A DNA stretch of 64,000 nucleotides from Pseudoxanthomonas sp. F37 (lineage in GTDB: Bacteria > Pseudomonadota > Gammaproteobacteria > Xanthomonadales > Xanthomonadaceae), in assembly GCF_022965755.1 (NCBI RefSeq), contig NZ_CP095187.1:372001-436000 (forward strand), written 5' to 3'. The notes under the pieces are model-generated. The model was not told the DNA's origin. It made no database searches and saw nothing but the letters and a program-made list of their open reading frames with translations. Shown in pieces: positions 16,874-24,831 of this stretch; the stretch's first letter is position 1; every line of letters starts with the position of its first letter. The position numbers were made by a program, and so were the translations under genes.

Positions 16874-19800
16874 TTACAGCGGCGCGCCGCCCAGCTTCCA
16901 CGTGACCTGCAGGAAGTAGCTGCGGCCGGTGGAGTCGAACCAGGACGTGTCGTAGTACGGGTAGTTCGCCCAGGTGGCGTCCTTGGGCGGCATGTCGTCC
17001 AGCAGGTTGTTGACGGTCAGCGACACGCGCAGGTGGTCGTTGATGTCGTAGCGCGCGCCGGCGTTGAAGCGCCACGTGGCCTTGGTCCACGCGTCGTTGT
17101 CGTAGTTGGCGACGCGGCCCAGGTAGTTGCCGAACACACTGGCGCCCCACGCGTTGCGGTCCCAGCTGATGCCCAGGTTGCCCTTCTGGCGAGGCAGCGT
17201 GGTGGCGCTGAAGCCGACGTCCAGCATGTCTTCTTCCGGATCGCCGGGGTACTGCTGGCGCGTGTGCTTGTCGGTCCAGGTGTAGCTGCCGGTGAAGCGG
17301 AAGTCGCCCGCGTTGGCCGTCTGCAGGCGGTAGTTCGCCGTCACGTCGACGCCGGAGGTCTCCTCGCTGGCGATGTTGATCGGCGCGAAACGCACGCTGG
17401 TGATGTTGCCGTCCGCATCGCGGATCACGCGGGCAAGGGCGTCGACGCAGGTCGGCGAGTTCACGTCGACGGTCTGGCCCGAGTCGGTCACGCCGAGGCG
17501 GCAGTTGGCTTCGTCGATGCGCAGCTGCTCGCGGCTCTGCGCCTGCACCTGGTTGGACACGCGGATGCGGTAGTAGTCCACCGCCAGGTCGAAGTTGGCG
17601 AACGGCGACCACACGAAGCCGGCCGAGAACGACTTGCTGGTCTCCACGTCCAGGTCCATGTTGCCGGTGTAGACGTCGAACGTGTTGATGTCCCAGGTGC
17701 CGTCGTCGTAGCACTCGCCATCGCTGAACCCGGGCTGGTCGGTGCGGCACTGGTAGTAGTCGGTCGACAGCGTGCGGTAGTAGTCGTCGCCGGCGAACAG
17801 GTAGTGCATGTCGGGCGCGCGGAAGCCGGTGCCGTAGGAGCCGCGCACCAGCAGCGTGTCGACCGGGCGCCATTCCAGGCCCGCGCTGTAGGTGAACTTG
17901 CCCGGGTTCTTGTTGCCGTACTCGTAGCGGTCGTAGCGGCCGGCCAGGCTGGCCTGCAGCGATGACAGCAGCGGCAGGCGGAACTCGCCGGCCACGCTCC
18001 AGCGGTCGCGGTCGCCCCTGCCGTCGCCGTAGCGCGGGCCGTAGTAGGCGCCGGCGGTCAGGGCGAGCGGATCGGGGTTGATCTCGTACGACTGCTGGCC
18101 GTACTCGATCGCGGCGGCGAAGCCCACGTCGCCGGCCGGCAGGGTGAACAGCACCGGCGTGTCGAGGGTGAAGCTGAGGTTGTCGTTGTCGGCCTTCGGG
18201 TGGAAGGTGGACATCGCCGCGATGGTGGCGAACTCGGCCGGCGTCAGCGGCGTGAACAGGCGTGCCGGATCCGGGCTGTAGATCGCGTAGCCGTCGGCGT
18301 CGTAGCCCTGCAGCGGGCCGAGGAAGAGTTCGTTGGCGGCGGCGGCGCGGATGCGCGGCATGCCCACGTCGGCCTTGTACTGCGAGTGGTTGTAGGCGGC
18401 TTCCCAGTTCCAGTTGTCGCCGAATGCACCCTGCAGGCCCGTCGTCACGCCGAAGGTCTTCTGGGTGGTGGTGTTCATGCGGTTGCGCAGCCCGCCCATC
18501 TCCTCGGGCGTGAACTGGCGCGACCAGACCTCGTAATGGCCGCTGACGGCGTTGTAGAACACCTTGTCGTTGTTGTCGGTGGAGTTGGGGTCGTGGAACT
18601 CCCAGCCCATGACGTCGCTGACCACGTCGTTGCCGTTGGTGCCAGTGAGCAGCTTCACGTCCTGGCGGCCCAGCTGGACGTCCGCGAACCACGACAAGGT
18701 GTCGGAGAAGCGGTACTCGAACGAGCCGTAGGCGTTGAAGCCCTTGCGCTCGTTCTGGATCGTCCGGTACGCGATGGCGCGCTCGCTGCCGCAGTAGGGC
18801 TCGCCCCAGCGGTTTTCCGCGAGCGCGGTGGTGCCTTCGTTCAGCCCGCTCATCGCCGCGCAATCGTCGGCGGGACCGACGAGGACATCGTCGTCCCAGT
18901 CGTAGCGTTGCGCGGTGAGCCGCGGCAGGCGACGGCGCGAGGTCGGCGCGTCGAGGGTGGAGTCCTGGTTGCTGCGCTCGTAGCCCCACAGCGGGCGCTT
19001 GTCGAGCAGCTCCAGGCCGACGATGCCGCTGAACGCATCGCGCTCGAAGCCGGTGGTCAAGGTCAGCTTGTGCGATTCGCCGCCGCCGCGCTCGGTGTCG
19101 CCGTAGCGGTAGTCGATGATGGTGCCGTCGATGGACTTCTTCAGGATGAAGTTGATCACGCCGGCCATGGCGTCCGAGCCGTAGACCGCCGAGGCGCTGC
19201 CGGTCAGCACTTCGATGCGGTCGATCATGCCCAGCGGGATGTTGCCGATGTCGGTGAAGTTGCTGCGGCCGTTGAGCGGCAGCGGGAAGTCGGCGATGCG
19301 GCGGCCGTTGATCAGCACCAGGGTGTGGTTGGGACCCAGGCCGCGCAGGTCGACCGCCTGTGCGCCGGGCGTGGACTGGGCGCTGGTGGTGTTCTGCTGT
19401 CCCTGCACGCTGCCGCTGTTCTGGCTCAGCGAACGCAGCACCTCGGGCACCGAGGTCAGGCCGGCGGCCTGGATCTGCTCCGCGGTCACCACGGTGATCG
19501 GTGCCGGGCCTTCGATCTGCGCACGCGGGATGCGCGAGCCGGTGACCTGCAGGGTCTCCAGCTGGGTTACGGGTTCTTCGACCTGCGCGGCACCGCCTCC
19601 GGGAGGCGCCTCCTGAGGCGCGGGACGCGGCGCCGGGGCACGACGCGGCGTGGCGTCCGCCTGCACGATCAACACCGCACCCGAGGCGTCGCGCCTGGCC
19701 TCGAAGCCACTGCCCTTCAGCAGGCGCTCCAGGGCCTGGTCGGTGGTCGCGGCGCCCTGCACGCCGGGAGTGCGGCGGCCCTTCATCTGGTCGGCGCGGT

Positions 19801-19957
19801 ACACCAGCTGGGTGCCGGACTGCTTGGCCAGCGTGTTCAGCGCCGTGGCCAGCTCGCCGGCGGGCAGGTCGATGCGGCCGGGGGCCGCCTGGGCCTGCGC
19901 GGACAGCGCCGCGCTACAGGCCATGCTCAACAGCAGGACTCGCATTGGATACCGCAT
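16874..19957 (-). CDS. TonB-dependent receptor with N-terminal STN signalling domain
   Basis: Outer-membrane active transporter of 1027 residues. The ATG at 19957 is preceded by GGGGAGAG and opens a signal peptide (VLLLSMACSAALSAQAQA). Residues ~30-105 are an STN domain (IDLPAGELATALNTLAKQSG, LLKGSGFEAR), used to signal to a FecR-type anti-sigma factor. A plug domain follows (TVVTAEQIQAAGLTSVPEVL, VDLRGLGPNHTLVLINGRRI, VYGSDAMAGVINFILKK), then a long barrel ending in an amphipathic strand. The substrate is not shown by the sequence. The operon is sigma factor, then FecR, then this receptor, and it is divergent from a cyanophycinase-isoaspartyl peptidase fusion, which suggests peptide or cyanophycin products as cargo. 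Confidence 0.93.
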   Translation of the reverse strand: MRYPMRVLLLSMACSAALSAQAQAAPGRIDLPAGELATALNTLAKQSGTQLVYRADQMKGRRTPGVQGAATTDQALERLLKGSGFEARRDASGAVLIVQADATPRRAPAPRPAPQEAPPGGGAAQVEEPVTQLETLQVTGSRIPRAQIEGPAPITVVTAEQIQAAGLTSVPEVLRSLSQNSGSVQGQQNTTSAQSTPGAQAVDLRGLGPNHTLVLINGRRIADFPLPLNGRSNFTDIGNIPLGMIDRIEVLTGSASAVYGSDAMAGVINFILKKSIDGTIIDYRYGDTERGGGESHKLTLTTGFERDAFSGIVGLELLDKRPLWGYERSNQDSTLDAPTSRRRLPRLTAQRYDWDDDVLVGPADDCAAMSGLNEGTTALAENRWGEPYCGSERAIAYRTIQNERKGFNAYGSFEYRFSDTLSWFADVQLGRQDVKLLTGTNGNDVVSDVMGWEFHDPNSTDNNDKVFYNAVSGHYEVWSRQFTPEEMGGLRNRMNTTTQKTFGVTTGLQGAFGDNWNWEAAYNHSQYKADVGMPRIRAAAANELFLGPLQGYDADGYAIYSPDPARLFTPLTPAEFATIAAMSTFHPKADNDNLSFTLDTPVLFTLPAGDVGFAAAIEYGQQSYEINPDPLALTAGAYYGPRYGDGRGDRDRWSVAGEFRLPLLSSLQASLAGRYDRYEYGNKNPGKFTYSAGLEWRPVDTLLVRGSYGTGFRAPDMHYLFAGDDYYRTLSTDYYQCRTDQPGFSDGECYDDGTWDINTFDVYTGNMDLDVETSKSFSAGFVWSPFANFDLAVDYYRIRVSNQVQAQSREQLRIDEANCRLGVTDSGQTVDVNSPTCVDALARVIRDADGNITSVRFAPINIASEETSGVDVTANYRLQTANAGDFRFTGSYTWTDKHTRQQYPGDPEEDMLDVGFSATTLPRQKGNLGISWDRNAWGASVFGNYLGRVANYDNDAWTKATWRFNAGARYDINDHLRVSLTVNNLLDDMPPKDATWANYPYYDTSWFDSTGRSYFLQVTWKLGGAPL

Positions 19958-20004
19958 GGACGACTCTCCCCGGGGGCGCTCGGAATGGCGCCTTCTGGAC
20001 ATCA

Positions 20005-20031
20005 GGACGAACGAACCGGACAAATCCCCCC
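20005..20031 (-). promoter_or_regulatory. Candidate ECF-sigma promoter before the TonB receptor
   Basis: In the 103-bp gap between fecR and the receptor, the minus strand carries GGGGGATTTG and, 11-12 nt later, CGTCC. This resembles the -35/-10 pattern of FecI-type promoters and would allow the cognate sigma factor to act on the receptor alone. It is a pattern match by eye only. Confidence 0.35.
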
Positions 20032-20060
20032 GCGACGTTCGTCGCTGGCGCGACGGCCCG

Positions 20061-21101
20061 CTAGCGTGCGTGCAGGACGATGCGCTCCGGGTGCCGCTCC
20101 ACGCGTACCGGGAACCCCTGTTCCAGCAGGCGCGCGAAGCCCTCGGCATTGGACCAGCGGAAATTGCCGCCCACGCGCAGGTCGGCCACCGTGGCGTCGC
20201 CCAGTTCCAGCTTGCGTGCATTGAAGCGGTTGAACTCGGCGGCGGCCTCGGCCAGCGAGGTGTCGTCGAAGGTCAGGAATCCCTCGCGCCATTCCAGGTA
20301 GCGTTCGGCATCGGCCACCGGGACCGAGCGCACCAGCACGCCGTTGCGCCCGGCGGTGGCCACGCTGCCGGCCGGCAGCAGCGCCACCGGCTGCGCGCGC
20401 CCGTCGTCGCCGGTGCGGGTTTCAAGGCGCACCTTGCCCTGGGTCACCACCACGCGCACGTCCTCGGGGTTGCGGCGCACGGAGAAGCGGGTACCCACGG
20501 CGGCGACGCGGCGGCCCTGCGCTTCCACCACGAAGGGGCGCCGCCGGTCGTGGGCCACGTCGAAGAAGGCCTCGCCGCGCGTGAGCGCGATATGGCGTTC
20601 CTGGCGGGTGATCCGCACGTCGAGCCGGCTGTCGCTGCTGAGGGTGGCGGTGGAGCCGTCGGGCAGGGTCAAGGTCTGGACCTGGCCGACGGCACTGGCG
20701 TAGTGCGCCTGCTGGCGTCCGGTCAGCTGCCAGCCGCCCCATGCGGCCGAGCCCAGCGCCAGCATCGCCAGCGCGGCCGCCACGCCGTGCCGCCAGCGGC
20801 CCGTACGCGCGTGCGCACGGCGCGGCGCGAAGGTGATGCCGCGCAGGTCGGGCAGGGCAGGCGCATCGCTCGCCGTCCGCGGCGGCGGCCCGCCCGCCGG
20901 CAGGCCGGCCGCCAGCGCCTGCAGGCGGCCGGCCTCGGCCCAGGCGGCTTCCAGCCTCAGGAACGCGACCTTGTGGCGCGCCGACGCCGACAGCCACGCC
21001 TCCAGCGCCTGCTGGTCGTGCGGCGCCCAGTCGCCCGCGTCGCGGCGGACCAGCCAGTCCGCCGCCTGCTGTTCAATCTGCCTGCTGTCGGTCATGTCCA
21101 T
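20061..21101 (-). CDS. FecR-family anti-sigma factor
   Basis: A 346-residue inner-membrane regulator that relays receptor occupancy to the sigma factor. The start at 21101 (MDMTDSRQ) or 21095 fits the family. The N-terminal ~85 residues are the cytoplasmic anti-sigma part (AADWLVRRDAGDWAPHDQQALEAWL, hallmark ALEAWLSAS). One transmembrane helix lies near 125-145 (VAAALAMLALGSAAWGGWQL). The periplasmic FecR domain follows (LPDGSTATLSSDSRLDV, GEAFFDVAHDRRRPFVV, VGTRFSVRR). The C-terminal part (FDDTSLAEAAAEFNRFNARKL) is STN-like and would meet the receptor. The gene overlaps the sigma-factor gene by 29 bp. Confidence 0.93.
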   Translation of the reverse strand: MDMTDSRQIEQQAADWLVRRDAGDWAPHDQQALEAWLSASARHKVAFLRLEAAWAEAGRLQALAAGLPAGGPPPRTASDAPALPDLRGITFAPRRAHARTGRWRHGVAAALAMLALGSAAWGGWQLTGRQQAHYASAVGQVQTLTLPDGSTATLSSDSRLDVRITRQERHIALTRGEAFFDVAHDRRRPFVVEAQGRRVAAVGTRFSVRRNPEDVRVVVTQGKVRLETRTGDDGRAQPVALLPAGSVATAGRNGVLVRSVPVADAERYLEWREGFLTFDDTSLAEAAAEFNRFNARKLELGDATVADLRVGGNFRWSNAEGFARLLEQGFPVRVERHPERIVLHAR

Positions 21102-21669
21102 CGTCCTCGTCCATGACAAGGCGGGCATTCCTGCGCCCGCCCGGCGCGTGCGCGTCGTCGCCACCGTACAGATGGTCGGCGATCAGGCGCATCCCCTTGG
21201 CCAGATGTTTTTCCACGGTCTTCTCGCTGATGCCCAGGCGCGCGGCGACCGCCTTCTGCGGCAGCTCCTCCACGCGTCGCAGCCACACCACTTCGCGGCA
21301 ACGGTCGGGGAGTCGGTCCAGGGCCTCCACCACGCGCTTGAGCGCCTGGCGGGTCCCGGTCCAGCGCTCGGGCGACACCTCGTCGATCAGGTAGACGTTC
21401 GAGGACTCGAAATCACCCACCGGCTCGATCGACACCACCCGGCTGCGCCGCAGGCGGTCGGTCATCAGGTGGCGCGCGGTGGCGAACAGGAAGGCCTTGG
21501 GCGTGTCCGGGCGCATGCGCCCGGCGGCTTCGTAGACCCGCGCATAGACCTCCTGGCGCAGGTCGTGCCATTCGTCGCGGTGCGGCCAGTGGCGTTGCAG
21601 GAACAGCGCCAGTGCCCGTTCATGGACCAGCACTTCGCGGACGAACCATGCATCGAATTCAGTGGGCAT
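21073..21669 (-). CDS. ECF sigma factor, FecI type
   Basis: A 198-residue RNA polymerase sigma factor. Region 2 is visible at about 20-85 (DLRQEVYARVYEAAG, FLFATARHLMTDRLRR) and region 4 at about 115-170 (ALDRLPDRCREVVWLRRVEEL, RLGISEKTVEKHLAKGMRL). The helix-turn-helix ISEKTVEKH is typical of FecI-like factors. It is the first gene of a three-gene signalling and transport operon with overlapping fecR. A TAGAGT -10-like box lies about 8 bp before the ATG on the minus strand. Confidence 0.93.
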   Translation of the reverse strand: MPTEFDAWFVREVLVHERALALFLQRHWPHRDEWHDLRQEVYARVYEAAGRMRPDTPKAFLFATARHLMTDRLRRSRVVSIEPVGDFESSNVYLIDEVSPERWTGTRQALKRVVEALDRLPDRCREVVWLRRVEELPQKAVAARLGISEKTVEKHLAKGMRLIADHLYGGDDAHAPGGRRNARLVMDEDDGHDRQQAD

Positions 21670-21787
21670 GCCCGCACTCTAGCCCAAGCGCGCGCGCCGC
21701 GGCATGGGGGAAGCGCGGCCCCGCTTCGTCTCCACAAGTCACCGGTGCGTGGCATCCTGCCGCGACCTTCGACGTGGAGTGAATGGC

Positions 21788-23728
21788 ATGGTGTCTGTCC
21801 TTGGTGCGGTACGGCGCGGTGCGCTGGGCATGCTGTTGCTGGCGGTGGCCGTGCCGGCGTTGGCGGCCAGGCCCGCCCACTACGTGCTCGGCGACGTGTC
21901 GGCCCGGACGCCGGGCCAGGTCCAGCCGGGCCTGCTGCTGATGGGCGGGGGCGACCGCAATTTCGAGGCCATGCGCTGGTTCATGAAGAAGGCCGGCAAC
22001 GGCCACATCGTGGTGCTGCGCGCCTCGCAGGCGGGCGAGATCGGCGAGGAATTCTTCAACGAGGTCGGCGGCATCGCCTCGGTGGAGACCTACGTGTTCA
22101 GCGACCGCGAAGGCGCGAGCGATCCGGCCGTGCTGCGCAGCCTGAAGCGCGCCGACGGCATCTTCCTGGCCGGCGGCGACCAGTCGCGCTACGTGCGTTA
22201 CTGGCGCGGCACGCCGGTGGGCGCGGCGCTGGATGCGCACGTGCGCGCGGGCAAGCCGCTGGGCGGCACCAGCGCCGGCCTGGCCATGCAGGGCGAATAC
22301 CTCTACGGCGCGATGGACGGCGGCAGCGTGATCAGCCCGCATGCGCTGGCCGACCCACTGGGTCCGAACAACACCATCGAGACGGGTTTCCTGCAGCTGG
22401 CGCTGCTGAAGGGCGTCATCACCGATACGCACTTCAGCGAGCGCAACCGCCTGGGCCGGCTGATCGCCTTCGTCGCCAAGGCCGAATCGCTGGCCGGCCG
22501 CCCCATCCTGGGCCTGGGCGTGGATGAAGACGCCGCGGTCGCCGTGGAAGGCGACGGCACCGCGCGCGTGTACGCCACCGCGCCGGGCGCCGGCGCCACG
22601 GTGGTGAAGGGCGGCTTCGCGCAGAAGCAGGCCGAAGACGAGCCGATGAACCTGGAGCGCGTGGACACCGTCATCGCAGGCGTCGATTCGGTGCTGCACC
22701 TGCCCGGCGGACGCGTCGACAACCCGGCGGCCGAGCGTCGCTACGCGGTGCGCAACGGCGTGCTGGTGGCGATGGATTCGCCGCTGCTGGTGATCCATGG
22801 CGGCGCGGGCGTGGAGCGCGCCGGCATGACCCCGGCCGACGAGGCCGCCGCGCGCACCGCACTGGAAGCGGCGCTGCGCGCGGGCCATGCGCAGCTGAAG
22901 GCCGGCAGGCCCGCGCTGGATGCGGTGACCGCCGCGATCACCGTGCTGGAGGATGCGCCGCAGTTCAACGCCGGCCGCGGCGCGGTATTCACCCACGACG
23001 GCAGGAACGAACTGGATTCCTCGATCATGGACGGCGCCACCGGCAAGGCCGGTGCGGTCGCCGGCGTGCACCGCGTCAAGAACCCGATCACCCTGGCGCG
23101 CGCGGTGATGGACAGGTCGCGCCACGTGATGATGGTCGGCGGCGGCGCCGAGGCGTTCGCGAAGGAGCAGGGCATCGCCCTGGTCGAGCCGTCCTACTTC
23201 CGCACCGAGAAGCGTTGGCAGCAGCTGCAGAACGCGCTGAAGGAAGAGAAGCAGGCGCAGGCGGGCAACACGCCGCAGGAGCTGCCGGGCAAGGCCTACT
23301 TCGGCACGGTCGGTGCGCTGGCGCTGGATGCGAAGGGCCAGCTGGCCGCGGGCACGTCCACCGGCGGCATGACCAACAAGCGCTACGGCCGCGTGGGCGA
23401 CTCGCCGATCATCGGCGCGGGCACCTGGGCCGACGACCGCTGCGCGTTCTCCGGCACCGGTTGGGGCGAGTACTACATCCGTGCCGCGGCCGCGCACGAG
23501 GTCTGCGCCCGCGTGCGCCTGGCCGGCCACAGCATCGCGCGCGCCGCCGACAGCGTGATCAACCGCGACATCCCCAAGGCCGGCGGCGACGGTGGCGCAA
23601 TCGCGCTGGGTGCCGACGGCAGCATGGCATTCCCGTTCAATACCGAGGGCATGTACCGCGGCTGGATCGGCGCCGACGGCGTGCCGCATGTGGCCATCTA
23701 CAAGGAAGACCCGCTGCCCGCGCGCTGA
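21788..23728 (+). CDS. Exported cyanophycinase / isoaspartyl peptidase fusion
   Basis: A 646-residue protein with two complete enzymes. An N-terminal signal peptide (LGMLLLAVAVPALAA) should export it. Residues ~40-320 match cyanophycinase (peptidase S51): GGGDRNF, FLAGGDQ, nucleophile Ser162 in GGTSAG, DTHFSERNRLGRL and LGVDEDAAV. Residues ~335-640 match the isoaspartyl peptidase/L-asparaginase Ntn-hydrolase fold: LLVIHGGAG, FNAGRGAVFT, LDSSIMDG, nucleophile Thr507 in GTVGALALD (self-cleavage expected before it) and GTSTGGMTNKR. Cyanophycinase releases beta-Asp-Arg and the second enzyme could split it into Asp and Arg, so one chain could degrade cyanophycin completely. Substrate is inferred from family, not shown. 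It is divergent from the FecI-FecR-TonB receptor operon. Confidence 0.9.
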   Translation: MVSVLGAVRRGALGMLLLAVAVPALAARPAHYVLGDVSARTPGQVQPGLLLMGGGDRNFEAMRWFMKKAGNGHIVVLRASQAGEIGEEFFNEVGGIASVETYVFSDREGASDPAVLRSLKRADGIFLAGGDQSRYVRYWRGTPVGAALDAHVRAGKPLGGTSAGLAMQGEYLYGAMDGGSVISPHALADPLGPNNTIETGFLQLALLKGVITDTHFSERNRLGRLIAFVAKAESLAGRPILGLGVDEDAAVAVEGDGTARVYATAPGAGATVVKGGFAQKQAEDEPMNLERVDTVIAGVDSVLHLPGGRVDNPAAERRYAVRNGVLVAMDSPLLVIHGGAGVERAGMTPADEAAARTALEAALRAGHAQLKAGRPALDAVTAAITVLEDAPQFNAGRGAVFTHDGRNELDSSIMDGATGKAGAVAGVHRVKNPITLARAVMDRSRHVMMVGGGAEAFAKEQGIALVEPSYFRTEKRWQQLQNALKEEKQAQAGNTPQELPGKAYFGTVGALALDAKGQLAAGTSTGGMTNKRYGRVGDSPIIGAGTWADDRCAFSGTGWGEYYIRAAAAHEVCARVRLAGHSIARAADSVINRDIPKAGGDGGAIALGADGSMAFPFNTEGMYRGWIGADGVPHVAIYKEDPLPAR

Positions 23729-23773
23729 GCCCGATGGCGCTATGCTCCGGCTGTCGCCGGGGAGAGACGAAGC

Positions 23774-24517
23774 ATGCGCAAGTGGTGGGGAATCGGGCTG
23801 TTGATGGTGGCCCTCAGTGCGGCGTCGGCCGAGCCGGCGCGCGAGCCGATCCATTTCCGCGCCCATGCGCGGGTGGCGCTGGATGCGCAGGGCGTGCCGC
23901 GACAGGTCGAGGTGGACCCGAAGCTGCCCGCCGTGATCCGCGAAGCGATCGCGCAGCGCGTGGGGCAATGGCGTTTCGAGCCGGCCCGGGCCGACGGACC
24001 ACCGCGTGCGGGCGCCACGACCGTCTTCGTGGATGCGTGTGCCGTGCCTGCGGACAATGGCGACATGCGGCTGGCGGTGGACTATGGCTGGAATGGTCCG
24101 GGCTACGCCGATGGCCGCTATTTCCCTCCGGCGCCGCGGTATCCGGTCGAGGCGGCGAAGCGGAACAAGGGCGGAGCGTTCCGCGTGGTGGTGCGGATCG
24201 GCACGGACGGTCGTGCGCAAGTGGAACAGATCGAAACCCGGCAGGGCCAACTGCCCCTGTTCGAGCAGGCGCTGCGCACCTGGGTGGCCTCCCTGCGCTA
24301 CCTGCCCGAGGAGATCGACGGGGCGCCCGTCGCCACCCGCATGGCGATCCCCGTGGACTTTGCGATGGGCGGCCCGGGCATGCACGAGTACAGGCGGCAG
24401 GAGCGCGAGGCCCGGCAGCGCTCCCCCGAATGCAGGGCGGCGATGGGGGCAGAGGACGCCTCCCCTTCGCAACCGGTGGTGCTGGATTCCCCGTTCAGGC
24501 CGGTCACGGCCGGGTAG
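23774..24517 (+). CDS. Exported TonB C-terminal-like protein
   Basis: A 247-residue protein with a short signal peptide (IGLLMVALSAASA). Residues ~105-195 fit the TonB_C fold (PPAPRYPVEAAKRNKGGAFRVVVRIGTDGRAQVEQIET, in two parts, then a core W-x-SLRYLP strand), preceded by a weaker half-repeat (HARVALDAQGVPRQVEV ... WRFEPA). As at 2993, there is no membrane anchor or Pro-rich spacer, so it is not a classic energy transducer. It starts 45 bp after the fusion gene on the same strand and could be cotranscribed, serving the nearby receptor; that link is inference from position. Confidence 0.7.
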   Translation: MRKWWGIGLLMVALSAASAEPAREPIHFRAHARVALDAQGVPRQVEVDPKLPAVIREAIAQRVGQWRFEPARADGPPRAGATTVFVDACAVPADNGDMRLAVDYGWNGPGYADGRYFPPAPRYPVEAAKRNKGGAFRVVVRIGTDGRAQVEQIETRQGQLPLFEQALRTWVASLRYLPEEIDGAPVATRMAIPVDFAMGGPGMHEYRRQEREARQRSPECRAAMGAEDASPSQPVVLDSPFRPVTAG

Positions 24518-24675
24518 GCGGGGTCCGCGGGGAACCCGTGCCCTCCGGATTGGCGGGGCGCTCCCCTCTGCATCCCCTGTCGCCGCTCCACCGAACCCTG
24601 ATATCCCGGCAGAACATGGGCCCCTCTGGCCGCGCCCCTGCGGCTGCAACTGTGACGCAGTTATCAAATGTGCCG

Positions 24676-24695
24676 TCTGTAAGTTAAGATACAGA
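24676..24695. promoter_or_regulatory. AT-rich inverted repeat in the 314-bp gap before the DUF11 gene
   Basis: TCTGTA-N8-TACAGA forms a perfect 6-bp dyad inside the only AT-rich stretch (24655-24705) of the gap 24518-24831. The spacer AGTTAAGA and flanking TTATCA suggest promoter plus operator for the gene at 24832. No coding sequence is evident in this gap. Confidence 0.4.
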
Positions 24696-24831
24696 TCACA
24701 CTTTGGGTCCACCCCGCCTCGCCAGGACCGGCGCCACGGGAGGGTCCCACCACAGGGGCAGGCGGGGCCATCCGGGAGGTCCGATCCGGGCAGCGCCTCG
24801 TCAACAGACGCGTCAGGGGTTCCGTTCGTCG

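Noticed and set aside
16373-16919. Several short frames with WIPACAGMT-like peptides
   Set aside because: They are translations of the dispersed and tandem repeat, not genes.
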